Source of the DNA: Smallanthus sonchifolius
Taxonomy: Eukaryota > Streptophyta > Magnoliopsida > Asterales > Asteraceae
Assembly (NCBI GenBank): GCA_023525975.1
Contig: CM042046.1
Coordinates: 43,718,501-43,782,500 of the forward strand
Length of the DNA stretch: 64,000 bases
Direction: 5' to 3'
Position 1 is the stretch's first letter. Each line of letters starts with the position of its first letter. Below the pieces are notes generated by a model. The model did not search any database, had not been told where the DNA came from, and saw nothing but the letters and a program-made list of their open reading frames with translations. Shown piece by piece: positions 9,904-21,800 of the stretch. A program made the translations under genes and the position numbers.

Positions 9904-12048
9904 TCTGCAAAACAAGAATGAGTATGAGAAATGGAAAACCCACTTTGTTTCTGGTGCTTAATTTGAGTGGTCAGTTTTTTGACGTTTTGCAGAGGGGAGA
10001 GAGTGTGATGAGTTTTTGACACGTTGCATGTAAGTAATCTGACGGCTGGTAATTATTTGAAAGCATGATAACGTGAATTTTTTTTTCATGTTATTATTAT
10101 TCCTTAGCGATAAATAGTTTTGTTTTTCATGTTTAAATTTGTTAAATTAACTAGTATTTTTACCCGGTGTTTCGTGGGGAGCGACGTCGTTTTTCTTCGC
10201 ATTAAGCATACGGAGTTTTGTTTTAATCGCCTCGACTCAGAATAAATCATAAAAACGAACAGCGAAACCGGATACGATCAAACCATAACACCGCTAAGGA
10301 TGTTGTTCGCTCATTAGCGGTTGGCTTTCTCACGCAAACGCAACGGTAGTGTCGCTCGCTTTAGCGTACAAAAAAAATACACTAGATTTTGAATTAAAAA
10401 AATGTTTTAAAAAATTATACCGACATGCTAAAAAAAAGCCAAAATCAGCGGCGAATTCCAGTTTTATTTAAAAGGTAACGAAGAAGAGCTGTCACAAAAA
10501 AAACATAAAAACAACCACCGATATCAGTTACGATAATACCAAAAACCGCTCGTCGAAAACCATAATAATTTTTTCTAAAGGCGCATGTCGTTTTTTTAAA
10601 TTAACGAAATATGTAACGATAATAATAGAACATGAAACTGTTTAGAAATGTATAATGTACAGGGGCGGCCCTGGGGGGAGGGCGACCGTCCGGGGCCCGG
10701 TCTTTTAAGGGCCCCGTAGTTTAAAAAAAAAAATACTTGAGTTTGACCTTCTAGATTGTCTCCACCAGTTACATATTTCATGTTTTAGAATATTACAAAA
10801 GCTTAAGTTAGATGGGTTAGTTTTAAATTATCTATTAATGTTCTTCCACTCAATGGGGTTGCAGGTTCGATTCATGCAGCACTCCTTTTTATAATTCTTC
10901 TTTTTAAAATAGATCATTGCTCCCCTAACTTTAATTAAATTACAAAAGTCATCCATAACTTTGTAATTATTAATATGACACCCCTGACTTTATAAAAATA
11001 ACATAACTAACCCCTAACTTTATAAATTAGCGATTTACAACTGTAGACTCTTAGCCAGATTGTTGTTAGTTTTAATGAATAAAGTTTTTTAAATGGTACA
11101 TCTTTTTTATTATTACGAAAAAGTTGATATAAATACTAATTATTAGAAGTTGATATTTTATAATAAACTATTTCTTAGGCGAAGTATAGTGGTTATACTA
11201 AAAGTGTAATCATGTTCCGTCACGTCACTCTCATGTTAGCAAAAGGTAATCAGTACTCGAATTAATAAACTTTCTATAACAGGTAATGTATTAAAATTTT
11301 AATCATTACTTAACTAATTTAAGGAAAAAAAAAACAAAAATATTAATTTAATACTTATAAATAACAACATGTGTGTCAAAAACACTCCCGAGAACAATTT
11401 TTTTTTAAAACAACTTCATGGCAAAACCATAAAAGGTTAAGAACATATACATAAAGAATATAATAATTCCAACTTTATAAAACTAGGCTATACAATAAAA
11501 ATCTTACACGTGGCAGTTAAATAAAAATTGAAAAGTCGCTAATATTTTTCATTTCTCTACGTTTTATTTATAAAATATTTTATTTTTACAAATTTTATTC
11601 CTTTCCTACATAATATAGTTTGATTCGTATTATTTACTTAAAAAGTTATGCATCTAATTATTATTATCTATGTATCAACAAATCAGGGATCAAGCTAGCG
11701 TCCAAAGAGACAAAATATGACAAGCTTTTCATTAAAAAAGGAACACAATTTTTTGATGTCCCTATATTTATCAAGAATGATAGTGGACCAAACCGGGAAA
11801 CCACGTTACTCAAATATAGCTTGAAGCTAAAATCTAATTCTTTTAACAAATTAAATCTTGATTCAAATACATTGTCCAAATTAAACGACCCCTTACTATA
11901 AACGGGCCATCGGTTATACAAGCAGTGTAAGGGTGAGGCGTTTGATGTGACAGGATGGGCTGCAGGAAGGGAGACACCGACGTGGCAAGGAGGGACGATG
12001 TTGCAACCTAAGGATTTAACAGACCTTTGTATGCCTGGAAGGCCTTAG
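9904..12048. other. Intergenic, 5' flank of the F-box gene and old repeats
   Basis: 9904-10030 is probably the 5' UTR and promoter of the minus-strand F-box gene. 10150-10560 is a GC-richer, unclassified repeat-like stretch. The remainder is AT-rich and without gene signals. Confidence 0.45.
10661..10735. mobile_element. Short GGGGCGGCCC-type transposon end
   Basis: The very GC-rich block CAGGGGCGGCCCTGGGG...GGGGCCCGG is followed by an A-run. It resembles one terminus of a CAGGGGCGG-type DNA transposon family (hAT-like ends are often of this form). The partner end was not found. Confidence 0.3.
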
Positions 12049-12051
12049 TAA

Positions 12052-12752
12052 GAGCATGAGGTATACTGGTGTGATTGTGGTGTGGTGTGATAATAAAGTG
12101 ACGTCACGTCACTATCCTTATTGTCACACCATCCATCACTTGGCAAGGGGTATACCAGTGTGATTGTGGTGGTGTGATTATTAAATATTTTTTTAATTTT
12201 CATTTAAAAAAATAAAACATAATATTTCATTAATAAAAATAAAAATACATTAATTCAAACAACTATAAAAAATACATTAGTAAAAGCCTATTTTGAATTT
12301 AATAAAATCCTACCTGGACTCATGGAGCATACGAAATTGTACAGAATTTGTTACTTGGGCAGTTAGCCTTTAATCTAATATAATATCTTCTGGCTTAAGC
12401 CTACAAATATAAGCAAATCCTCATGTTTAAAGGGTTATTACCTCAACTAATCATTTCAACGCCTCTGTCTTCAAATGGCCCCCAATTTCTACCAGTTGCT
12501 GCTACTCTAGAGCCGAAGGAGATACTAATCCAAGAACATCTCAACAAATCCGGCCAACATGAGAGTACCATGAAGTTTTGCCGAGAATGGTAACATTCCT
12601 TGAAAATAACTCCATTTCTCCCGTGAAAAAAATCACGGCATAAGATCACGCGGTAAAAAAAAACAAGGGGGCGGTGTGCTAGGCTGATCACGGCGTGATT
12701 GTGGAAGCCACCTAGGACCACGACGTGATTAAGAGTGGTATACCGGATGGCC
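12052..12752. mobile_element. PIF/Harbinger-type non-autonomous element
   Basis: Terminal inverted repeats GAGCATGAGGTATAC (left) and GGCCATCCGGTATAC (right, reverse complement) are flanked by TAA at 12049-12051 and 12753-12755. The subterminal zones repeat GTGTGATTGTGG and CACGGCGTGATTGTGG. The middle, about 12310-12610, has a different base composition from the ends and may be captured host sequence. Confidence 0.65.
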
Positions 12753-13152
12753 TAAGGATGTTTTAAAATGTTGTATTGTTTGCTAAATAAATTGTATTTT
12801 TTTAATTAAAAGATAGTTTTTATAGTATTTTAACGACCTTGTTTAATTTAACATTATAGTTTTTAAGACGTTTTTTTTTATTATGAGAGGGGCAAAACTT
12901 AGATAGTCATGATGTGGTAGTATTTTTAAAGCTGCTTTCCATTTGGATGCTTTAACAAAAATTACACATTTCTTTTTTAATTACCCTTATTAACTGCATT
13001 TTTTTTTGCAAGAATGTAATCAATCGTCATTGTAACAGTAAACCCAAAACATCTCCCATCTTGGTATTCTTCAGTAACAATAAACCAAAATTGAAATAAA
13101 AGTGTTTTATGATTTTTTTTAATAGAATGTTACTTACAATGATATCTAAAGA

Positions 13153-13736
13153 TGTAATGTCCCCCGTGGAGGGTTTACCTACCCTGCAGGGTGTTACTTG
13201 CCGCGGAAGGAACTCATCTCTGACAGTACTCTACAAGAAGACAAGAACAACTGTGCGTACGGAGAAACATTCCCCAGAAGCGTCAGGGATGGTCGCGCGT
13301 GAGGAGACACTACCATGCACCCAGGTGGTCCCACTAATGGGACAAAACCTCCACTAACAGTTATCAGTTAGGGGACCAAGAGGATATTCTTGATAGTGAC
13401 CTCTCCACCAATAACACTCGCGCCAGGTCACCTCTATGAAAGTGACATCATGGTATTGTTCTCCACTATAAATTGCGTATCACCCCTCAGGTATAACCAT
13501 CTACTCCATTCACACTCTTACTCTTATATTCTTGAGATACTTATTCTCATGTCGGAGTGTTGATACAAGGATTATCCCCTCCCTGTAACGCCTTAACGCA
13601 TTGTTCCCTTGTGCAGGATATCATCGGAATTTGGAGAAGTAACCCCCATTCGGTTGTCCATTGGAGCTTGTGTAATCTGTTCACCGGCTCAGTCCTTACC
13701 CGTCGGCTCCTGGATTTACAATATCGTATCTCCAAG
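13153..13736 (+). mobile_element. Possible solo LTR or LTR fragment
   Basis: It begins TGTAATGTCCCCCG and contains a promoter-like CACTATAAATTGCG (TATA at 13467) and, downstream, a GTCGGAGTG block of the kind seen in the R region of Tat/Ogre-type gypsy LTRs. It may end near CGTATCTCCA. No clean target-site duplication was found, so the boundaries are tentative. Confidence 0.35.
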
Positions 13737-16700
13737 AAAAGGCAAAAATACTATGGCATTAATCGATAAGGAAGATGTAATCAACTTGAACAATGAAATG
13801 GTCCATGTGAACGATCACCCTTTTAATCTCGTAGTTGAAATCGTCCCTGATTACAGTAGATATAAAACATCTCTATATTCGACTGTAGCTTGTATTCGTC
13901 CCTGTAATCGATCGCCGATATTGTATCCTTCATTTGCATGTGTAATCAGTCACGGTGCCATGGAAAAGGGTTTTGAAAAACCATCCCCACAATAGAGATA
14001 ATGAACAGTTGGGTATTTTGTAAAAGGTAATTTTGTCTTTATGTGAGTTCTTATTAAGGGAGGGGATATATGTTTTATTGGTTCAGGGTTGGGTAAAAAT
14101 GAAGTTACTACAAGGCTATGCTAATTGTGAATGTAAACGTGTAATCAACAAACACCAAAAGAAAACTAGATCAAAGAGATGAACAATTTGAATGATTCCA
14201 ATTGATTAACTATGAAGAACTGATAACCGCTAACTAAAGATTAACAAACAACTTTTATAAAATGACAAAAACCACCTTTCAAGTTTGGATAGCACACTAT
14301 TAACCCCTCATACTTTCACTAACTCGCTGGTGGACTATAATACACTTTGATTAACTTTGTTTTGACTTCAACACTAGATCTCACAGAAAGGTTGCAAGAA
14401 TATCTAGAAAGAAATGACATACCATACCTAATCTTATCCCTAAGAGAGATTTTGTCTCTTTCATCCTCCTTATATTTGTGGACTAGTATTAAAACACAAA
14501 GGGTTACTACTAGTGCAAACTGCTATATAAAGAGAAAGAACTATTACAAACTCTCAAAAAAAAAAAAAAAACTATTGTAAACTCTCTAACTTCATAGAAA
14601 TTTGCAATATATACACCAGTGAAAGATAAATAAAGGTTTGATGATTTTGTGGATTTATAAATCAAAATGCAAAAAGAACGATTAGAATAAAGTGGCAAAT
14701 AAACGTGACTTATATATCAAAATGTCTAATGCACACATGACCGCCATGATCGTGATGCACATACATGACCTATATTTGGAGTATGATTACTAATATAATA
14801 TTATTTATTATTGTTGGGTCAATGGATATTTACTTATGATACCATATATTTTCTGTTATTTAGATTAATGGTTTGTATTAAGATTTACGACTTTTTAATT
14901 ATGTTATTCTATATTAAAAAATAGATCATTATATTCCGCTACTAGGTTAAAGTCCATGTTTTACATGGGTTGAATAAATACAACTTGTTATAAAACAGTA
15001 TTTTCTATAAAGATTTGTATGTTTGATGTTATTAGTCATCTATGAAATAATAAATATATATATTCTCCAACCTTTTCATTCTATAAATAGATAGTGGTTT
15101 TAGAACATCAAGTTTTCATAATAGATTTTATTTTGAACTAAGTATGTAGAATCCCAGGTATCATTGTATCAAATCATTCAATCAAGAACTTAAACAAAGA
15201 ACAAAAAATCAAGAAGAATTAAGAATTAAATTTCTGATTAGGGTTGTAACCCGTTTGTATTTTACGCGCGTCGTATATATCGACCTTAACCCTAAACAAC
15301 GCGACGTTCTATTGGACGACACATACATACGTACATCAGATTCAACTTTACAAACTTGACACTAGAAGCCCTTAACCTCTTACAAATTACATTAGGACTC
15401 AAAACTTTAACTATTTAATAAATACATAATTGATTTGTAACTTTATTTGAACTTGGGTAAACAATTAAGGCCAACATTTACCCCTAACTGTTGATCTAAG
15501 TTCGAGTCTTCTTTTCTTTATCTTCTGTCTATTGTTCTCACACTTCTTTGCTCCCAAATGTTTTCAAATTCCAATAAGATGGTTTACGAAAGTATCCTTC
15601 TTTTCCACGTGATGATTCTACCCTCAAGTTCAATCTTGACAATTTCTTAGTATTTTTTCATGGACAACACGAGAATCCTCACTCGTAGCAAGTTCCACAC
15701 CACGATTGCCAAATTTGCATGACCTTGATTGAGAATCTTCTTGCAATGGTTTTGAATTGCTTCTTCGGTTGTCCCATATGAACAAAAGGAAAACCAACCA
15801 ACTTCAAATGGGGAAGATCAGAAGATGATTCATGGCCTTTTGAGTACGACATCTTCATCAATAACTCTCACCATAATCAAATTTTAAATCCCTTTCTTGA
15901 AGCATTAACCAAATGCAAGTTAGCAAGATCAAATGATATTCCTTTGGACCATCTTCACCCCGAATCACCAATTGCATTTTTAGGATGACTCGAATTTGAT
16001 TGTGATATGACGTGCAAACTCATTTTAATTGATTTATGACTTTTCAAAATGAATGACTGAAGGAATACTTTGCCTGGAATCTACGTATGATATTATGATT
16101 GAAAATAACGGACCTCTCTTCTCGAAATCGCCGTCTTCAATCTCTTGTAAAAAGTTCCTCTAGGGTTTTCCTTCTTTCTTTCGTGATCGACATACACATA
16201 ATAACCATTGACTTCTGGTTATCTATTAGGTTCGTGGATTCAGACAACAAGAACAACGCTCTTTGTCATCTTGTACATTAGTTTCAACCAGTGTTGTAAA
16301 AATTATGATTAATCGCTAGTCGGAGGTCCATCGTTATGATTTCACCTAATCGGACCATTAATCGGCCAAATGTCAAAACCCGTCAAAATGGGAGAAAATG
16401 GGTCAAAACTTGTCAAAGTCATTCAAAATTGGTCAAAATCGTTGAAGTAATTGAAAATTTATACTTGTTAATCCGGACCGATTAATAAGTTTAAAAAATT
16501 ATATATAAAATTAGACCAGTTTAAAGTTTTTCATTAGCTTGAAACGGGTCTAATATCAGGTGACATTCATTTGATTATTTGATCCAGTTTACCGCATTAA
16601 AACGAAATACATTATAGATTATATAATCCTTATTCTAATAAACGATTCCAAAAATGCTACGTGTTATCATCATATTATTCTCACCAAAATCTTCTATTTT

Positions 16701-16790
16701 AAATAAGTTTGAATTTTGAAATTTAATTATGTTAATGATTTTAATTTTAAAAAAGATAATATAAAATTTTGAATTATAATTATTACTTAA
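13737..16790. other. Intergenic, decayed repeats
   Basis: No supported gene. At 14942-14945 a CTAG followed by TCCATGTTTTACATGGG and GTTGAATAAATACAA is another reverse-oriented Helitron 3' end, of the family found complete at 16791-17200. Between 15660 and 16010 the minus strand reads like broken coding sequence (a 60-codon ORF with frame breaks), unidentified. At 16289 starts the left half of the GTGTTGTAAAAAT/GATTAATCG element family that is complete at 27890-28296. Confidence 0.4.
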
Positions 16791-17200
16791 CTAGGTTATA
16801 AACCCCGTGTATTACACGAGTTGAATAAATGCAATGTTATACACTTATTAAAAAAACTTACATATTACATATTTATGATATATTATATAGTTTTTTAATA
16901 TAAGTTATAGAAACATTATATACTTATTTTTTTTAAAATGTTTATAAAAAATGAAAGAAATGTTAATTTATAAAAATGTTTTACGAACAAACATGCTTTT
17001 TATATAAATTTTTTTTATAAAAATAACTAAGAAATCATTATCATTTAATAGGATAGAGAGGCTAGAAACAAAAAATAAAAAAAAAACAATTAAAGAATTT
17101 TGTGTAACTAATAGGAGATAGAGGCGGGGAAAAAAATGTTGAGGATGCATAAGAGAGTGACAAGTGTACATCAAAACCTTTATTTATTATATAGTATAGA
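16791..17200 (-). mobile_element. Short non-autonomous Helitron
   Basis: Read on the minus strand it starts TCTATACTATATAATAAA at 17200 and ends with a hairpin (CTCGTGTAATACACGGG) followed by TTTATAACCTAG at 16791. The flanking bases are A on the 5' side and T on the 3' side, the Helitron insertion rule, with no target-site duplication. At 410 bp it is too short to code for Rep/helicase. A second copy in the opposite orientation is at 51884-52266. Confidence 0.75.
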
Positions 17201-17565
17201 TTAAGCAAACAAAGAATTTTATTTTTTGTTTTATACATTCTTTTAAATTTTTTACGCATTATTGTACTTTTATTTTTTTTATTAAACAACATCATGTAAT
17301 ACATGGGTATATAACCTAGTTATATAATATTAAAAAGTATAACGAATAGTAAGTTTACTATTATTAGAGACTCGTAATTATTAAAATTATAAAATTAATA
17401 GAAGTGTAATGTAATTAAGATTTGATATTTGAAGTATTTTTTTTTTCGAGAGATCATTTTTATGATCGTGTTTGACACAATTCACATATGAATAAGTATT
17501 TTTCTAATCACATTAGATCAAAAATAGGTATATCCATGAAAACAATAAATAATAGGTAACGTACC
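17201..17565. other. Intergenic with a second Helitron-like 3' end
   Basis: AT-rich. At 17293-17319 the plus strand reads CATGTAATACATGGG followed by TATATAACCTAG, a 3' end of the same Helitron family facing the other way. Its 5' end is not recognisable; it may have been split by the Helitron at 16791-17200. Confidence 0.45.
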
Positions 17566-18480
17566 TAGGGTGTAAATGAGTCAAGTCGCTCATATGTTAC
17601 TCGAGATCAAATGCTTGAATCAAGTCGAGCTTAAACTAGCTAAAGCCTAAAAATAAGCTTATTTAACAAATGAACCCAAACCCGATCTTCACTTATCGAG
17701 CTTGAGCTGGCTCACAAGCCTAAACGTATCTATTATTCATATGAATTTTGTTTTATATATTATTTAGATATATAATTATATAATAATTATTATTGTATAT
17801 AAAGTTATGATAAAAATAACTAATTAATATATATTATGTTATATGTAAAATTATAAAAAAAACGTATAAAAATAAATATATCTTTATATATATTAATTAA
17901 CTAACTAATAAATAATAAACAAGTCGAATCCGAGCTTGTAAAACTACTCACAAGTCGAGCTCGAACAAAACTCGAAATGAGTCGAGCTCGAGCCTAGTTA
18001 GTTGAACTCGGGCTCGACTCTAGGGGTGTTTTAACGGTTCAGTTTTCAGTTTGTTCGATTTATTCGATTTTTAATTTTTTTAGGCCTATACCGAACCAAA
18101 CCGTATTAGGAATTTGTCTAACCAAACCGAATTTAAATCAGTTCGGTTTCCGTTAAAAACCAAACAAACTAAATTCAACAGTTTTAAACCGAATAAAAAT
18201 TTTGTCTAATTTTGGTTTCTTGGTTGCAAAGAAAGTCCCATGCGTATAACAACGTATATAGGTTACTTTAAACCCTTCGTCCCTAAACATATTACTAATT
18301 ACATATATATTTATCACTTATTCGCTTAACCGAATAAAAAAAAATGTATATCCATTAATCGAACTAAAAGTTGAATTTACAGTTCGGATACGGTTAGAAA
18401 TCGAACCAAAAACCGAATTCATATTTACACTCTAACATGGTTTTCAAAACTTTAACACGGCTCGACTCATTTACACTATA
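17566..18480. mobile_element. Nested TIR elements (hAT-MITE-like), outer copy
   Basis: The left end TAGGGTGTAAATGAGTC is matched by the inverted right end (reverse complement TATAGTGTAAATGAGTC). Inner blocks of GTCGAGCTCGAGC-like sequence are repeated in both orientations. A second element (about 18021-18434) with ends TAGGGGTGTTTTAA and TAGAGTGTAAAT sits inside it and contains ACCGAAC/GTTCGGT repeats. Target-site duplications could not be read for either. Confidence 0.5.
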
Positions 18481-18891
18481 CCGTGCGTTAGGCCGAGTAT
18501 AAAAAATAGTTTCATAATCAAATGTGATTACTAAACACGAAACCACTTCCAATTTGAGAGGGGTAATTGTGAAACTTTCGCAAACTTAACGAGCTGGATT
18601 TCCTCGTTGGAAACATCGCCATGGCCTTCAACACCTCTTGTTCTTCACGAAACCGAATGATTTCTTCATTCTTATAAGCAAAAATCAAACTCCTTTCACG
18701 AAATCATCCCCATATATGATCTCTTAATCCTTCACGACACACAGAAGACCAGAACCTACATCCGGTACGTACCGATTTCTTCATAATCAATCACTGTTGA
18801 GTTGCATTTCACATTTCCACGCGTTTCAAACTCAATTCGCATGTTATTCGTTGAATTATTGCTCTAAAACTGTGTCCAATTGGAAGAAAAT

Positions 18892-21800
18892 ATGGCGGGA
18901 ACAGATATTGAGGGTTCGAATAATGCGTACACTAATGGTTCAATTCACACAAGTAACGGATCCGTAGACGATAAAATCGACGAGCTCCGTCGATTATTAG
19001 GTAAATCGGATGACGATCCGTTGAGAATTGTGAGCGTTGGGGCTGGTGCTTGGGGTAGTGTGTTTGCCGCCATGTTACAAGATGCGTACGGTCATCTCCG
19101 TGACAAAATTCAAATTAGGATCTGGAGGAGGGCTGGGAGATCAGTGGATAGAACAACTGCACACCAACTGTTTGATGTTATAAACTCTAGAGAAGATGTG
19201 TTGAGAAGGTTGATTAGACGGTGTGCTTATTTGAAGTATGTTGAAGCTAGGTTAGGGGATAGGACATTGTATGCAGATGAGATTTTGAAAGATGGATTTT
19301 GTTTGAATATGATTGATACTCCACTTTGTCCTTTGAAAGTGGTTACTAATTTGCAGGAGGCTGTGTGGGATGCTGATGTTGTTATCAATGGGTTGCCGTC
19401 GACGGAAACGCATGAGGTGTTTGAAGAGATTGGGAAGTATTGGAAGGAGAGGATTACGGTTCCGGTTATTGTTTCGTTGTCGAAGGGTATAGAGGCTGAG
19501 TTGGAACCTGAACCGCATATTATCACTCCCACTCAGATGATTAGTAGATCAAGTGAGATTCTTGTTTATCTTTGTTTCAGTTTTCTAGGTTTATGAGATT
19601 CTTGTTTATCTTTGTTTCAATTTTCTAGCTTTCTGTTGATAAGCACTCAGATGATTAGTAGATCAAGTGAGATTCTTCTTTATCTTTGTTTCAATTTTCT
19701 AGATTTATGAGATTCTTGTTTATCCTGGTTTCAATTTTCTAGCTTTCTGTTGATAAGTGGAAACCATCACCGCAGAGGTAGACCCAAAATGAGTTGGGAT
19801 GAGCGGATTAGGCAGGATTTGCTAGACTTACACCTCTCCGAGGACATGGTCGAGGATAGGGTTTCGTGGAGGCATAGAATTAGGGTTAAGGATTCTTAGG
19901 TTGGGAGAAGGGGGGGGGGTACTGATTTGTCTTAGCTTTATCTTAAGGGGTTTTATAGCTAAAATAGGTTGACCTATACATGCTACATTGCTACCTTCTT
20001 CCTTGCTTGTGTATATACGATGCTATCTTTTTTTTACCTTTTTCACCTTTTATACTTTTTTATCACTTACTCTTTTTCACCTTTTACTGTTATCTGTAGC
20101 TGACTATTACTATATTATTATTATTATTATTATTATTAGCTCTTTGTTGCCGTTTGTTGTTTCCTCACATGTTCTTATTTTCTCTTTATGCCGAGACGGG
20201 TTTTTTGGAGCTGGGGGTCTCCCTGGAAGCAACCTCTCTATCCTTTAGGATAGAGGTATGGTCTGCCTACATCCCACCCTCCCCTGACCCTACCAATAGC
20301 CTGACCCTACCAATAGCTTTTTAACATTGGTGGGATTTTGCTGGGTATGGATGGATGGATGGATGTTGATCTTAATTGTTGTATGAGGGTGTTTGGATGT
20401 GCATTAGAACTGATTATTGTGGCTTGAAGTGATTATGGTTGTGATTTGAAGGAGTGGGTGGTAAATTAGTGTAGGAAAAATTGATTATTAAGATAGATGT
20501 AATTACCCTCAGGTCCCTAGTTTTAATCACTTGATTATCTGATTCTGCATATTCAAGTAGATTCTTGTTTCTTTTTCAGGTTTCTAGCTCTGTGTTGATC
20601 TCATTTATAGCTTAATTTTAAATTACGTTTATGGTTATCGAATGTGTTCATTCTTTTATGGGGATGTTTGGATGTGAGTTGAAGTTTTTTCATTGTGACT
20701 TGGAAGTGTTTTGGTTAACATATCCTTGATTATCTGATTCTGGTTCTTTAACTTGCATCATAAACCTTCTGTCCTGAAAGTTGATATACTTCCCTTTTTG
20801 GTAAAATTGAGATCCATATCTTTGTAATTTCTGATTAGCATGATAAAAAAATCTTTTAAATATCAGTTATACGGTTTCATGTGTGTCTGGTTTTTTATTT
20901 TGACTGAAAAGAAAGTTTGAGCCTATTTCTGGTTTTAACAGCTGGAATTCCGATGGAAAACATTCTATATCTCGGTGGACCAAATATTGCATCAGAAATA
21001 TACAACAAGGAATATGCAAATGCACGAATATGTGGAGCAGAAAAATGGAGGAAACCACTAGCCAAGTTTCTAAGGCAACCCCACTTTACGGTATGGGATA
21101 ATGGTGATCTTGTCACTCATGAAGTGATGGGTGGGTTAAAGAATGTCTATGCCATTGGAGCCGGTAAGACATATTCTTATTATTTTCTGTCATTAATCGT
21201 TCTTATAGTATGTTATGTGCTATGTAAATGATAAGAGGCTATTTTATTGATTAGATATCTCACTGAGAGATGAAAGGGTCACAAAAAGGATTTGCATATG
21301 TACTCTATTATAATTAGGGGTTTATGGGATTTGCATATAGTGTCTATCTATATACAACTGAGTCGGGTTGGGTTTTGTTTTCTCTCTTATGGATCAAATG
21401 GTTTACGCTAAAAACTTCAGATGTGTAAAACCTTCTAAATCGCTTTATTAAGAAAGTCCATGGTATTATTCTAATTATATTTGAGACATTACTTATTTGT
21501 TAAATTTTAATAAAAGAATAAAAAAGTGTTTGCGGGTCAAAACAGGTTGGGTGGACCCAAAAAAGCTTCTGAACATTGTTTGCTGATAACTAATATGTTA
21601 TATGCATTAAAACTACTACACTTTGGGTGACTTTCAACATAGTCGACCGGTCTCCTAATTAGCGACAAACCATAACCCAGATCGACCCATTCATTTGTAA
21701 ATGGGTCACAGTTGCCACTTCTATTCTATATATATATCTAGCACACTTGGTTTACAGGTGTTGCTTTTGTTGTGAGTTGGGCATATATTGTTCCCGTGTT

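Noticed and set aside
10855..10890. GGTTCGATTC B-box-like motif as a tRNA
   Set aside because: There is no A box at the right distance and no cloverleaf.
12443..12721. 92-codon minus-strand ORF as a gene
   Set aside because: Its start lies in the terminal zone of a Harbinger-type element; at most a captured fragment.
13609..13995. 128-codon plus-strand ORF as a gene
   Set aside because: It begins in LTR-like sequence, has no recognisable domain and no clear start.
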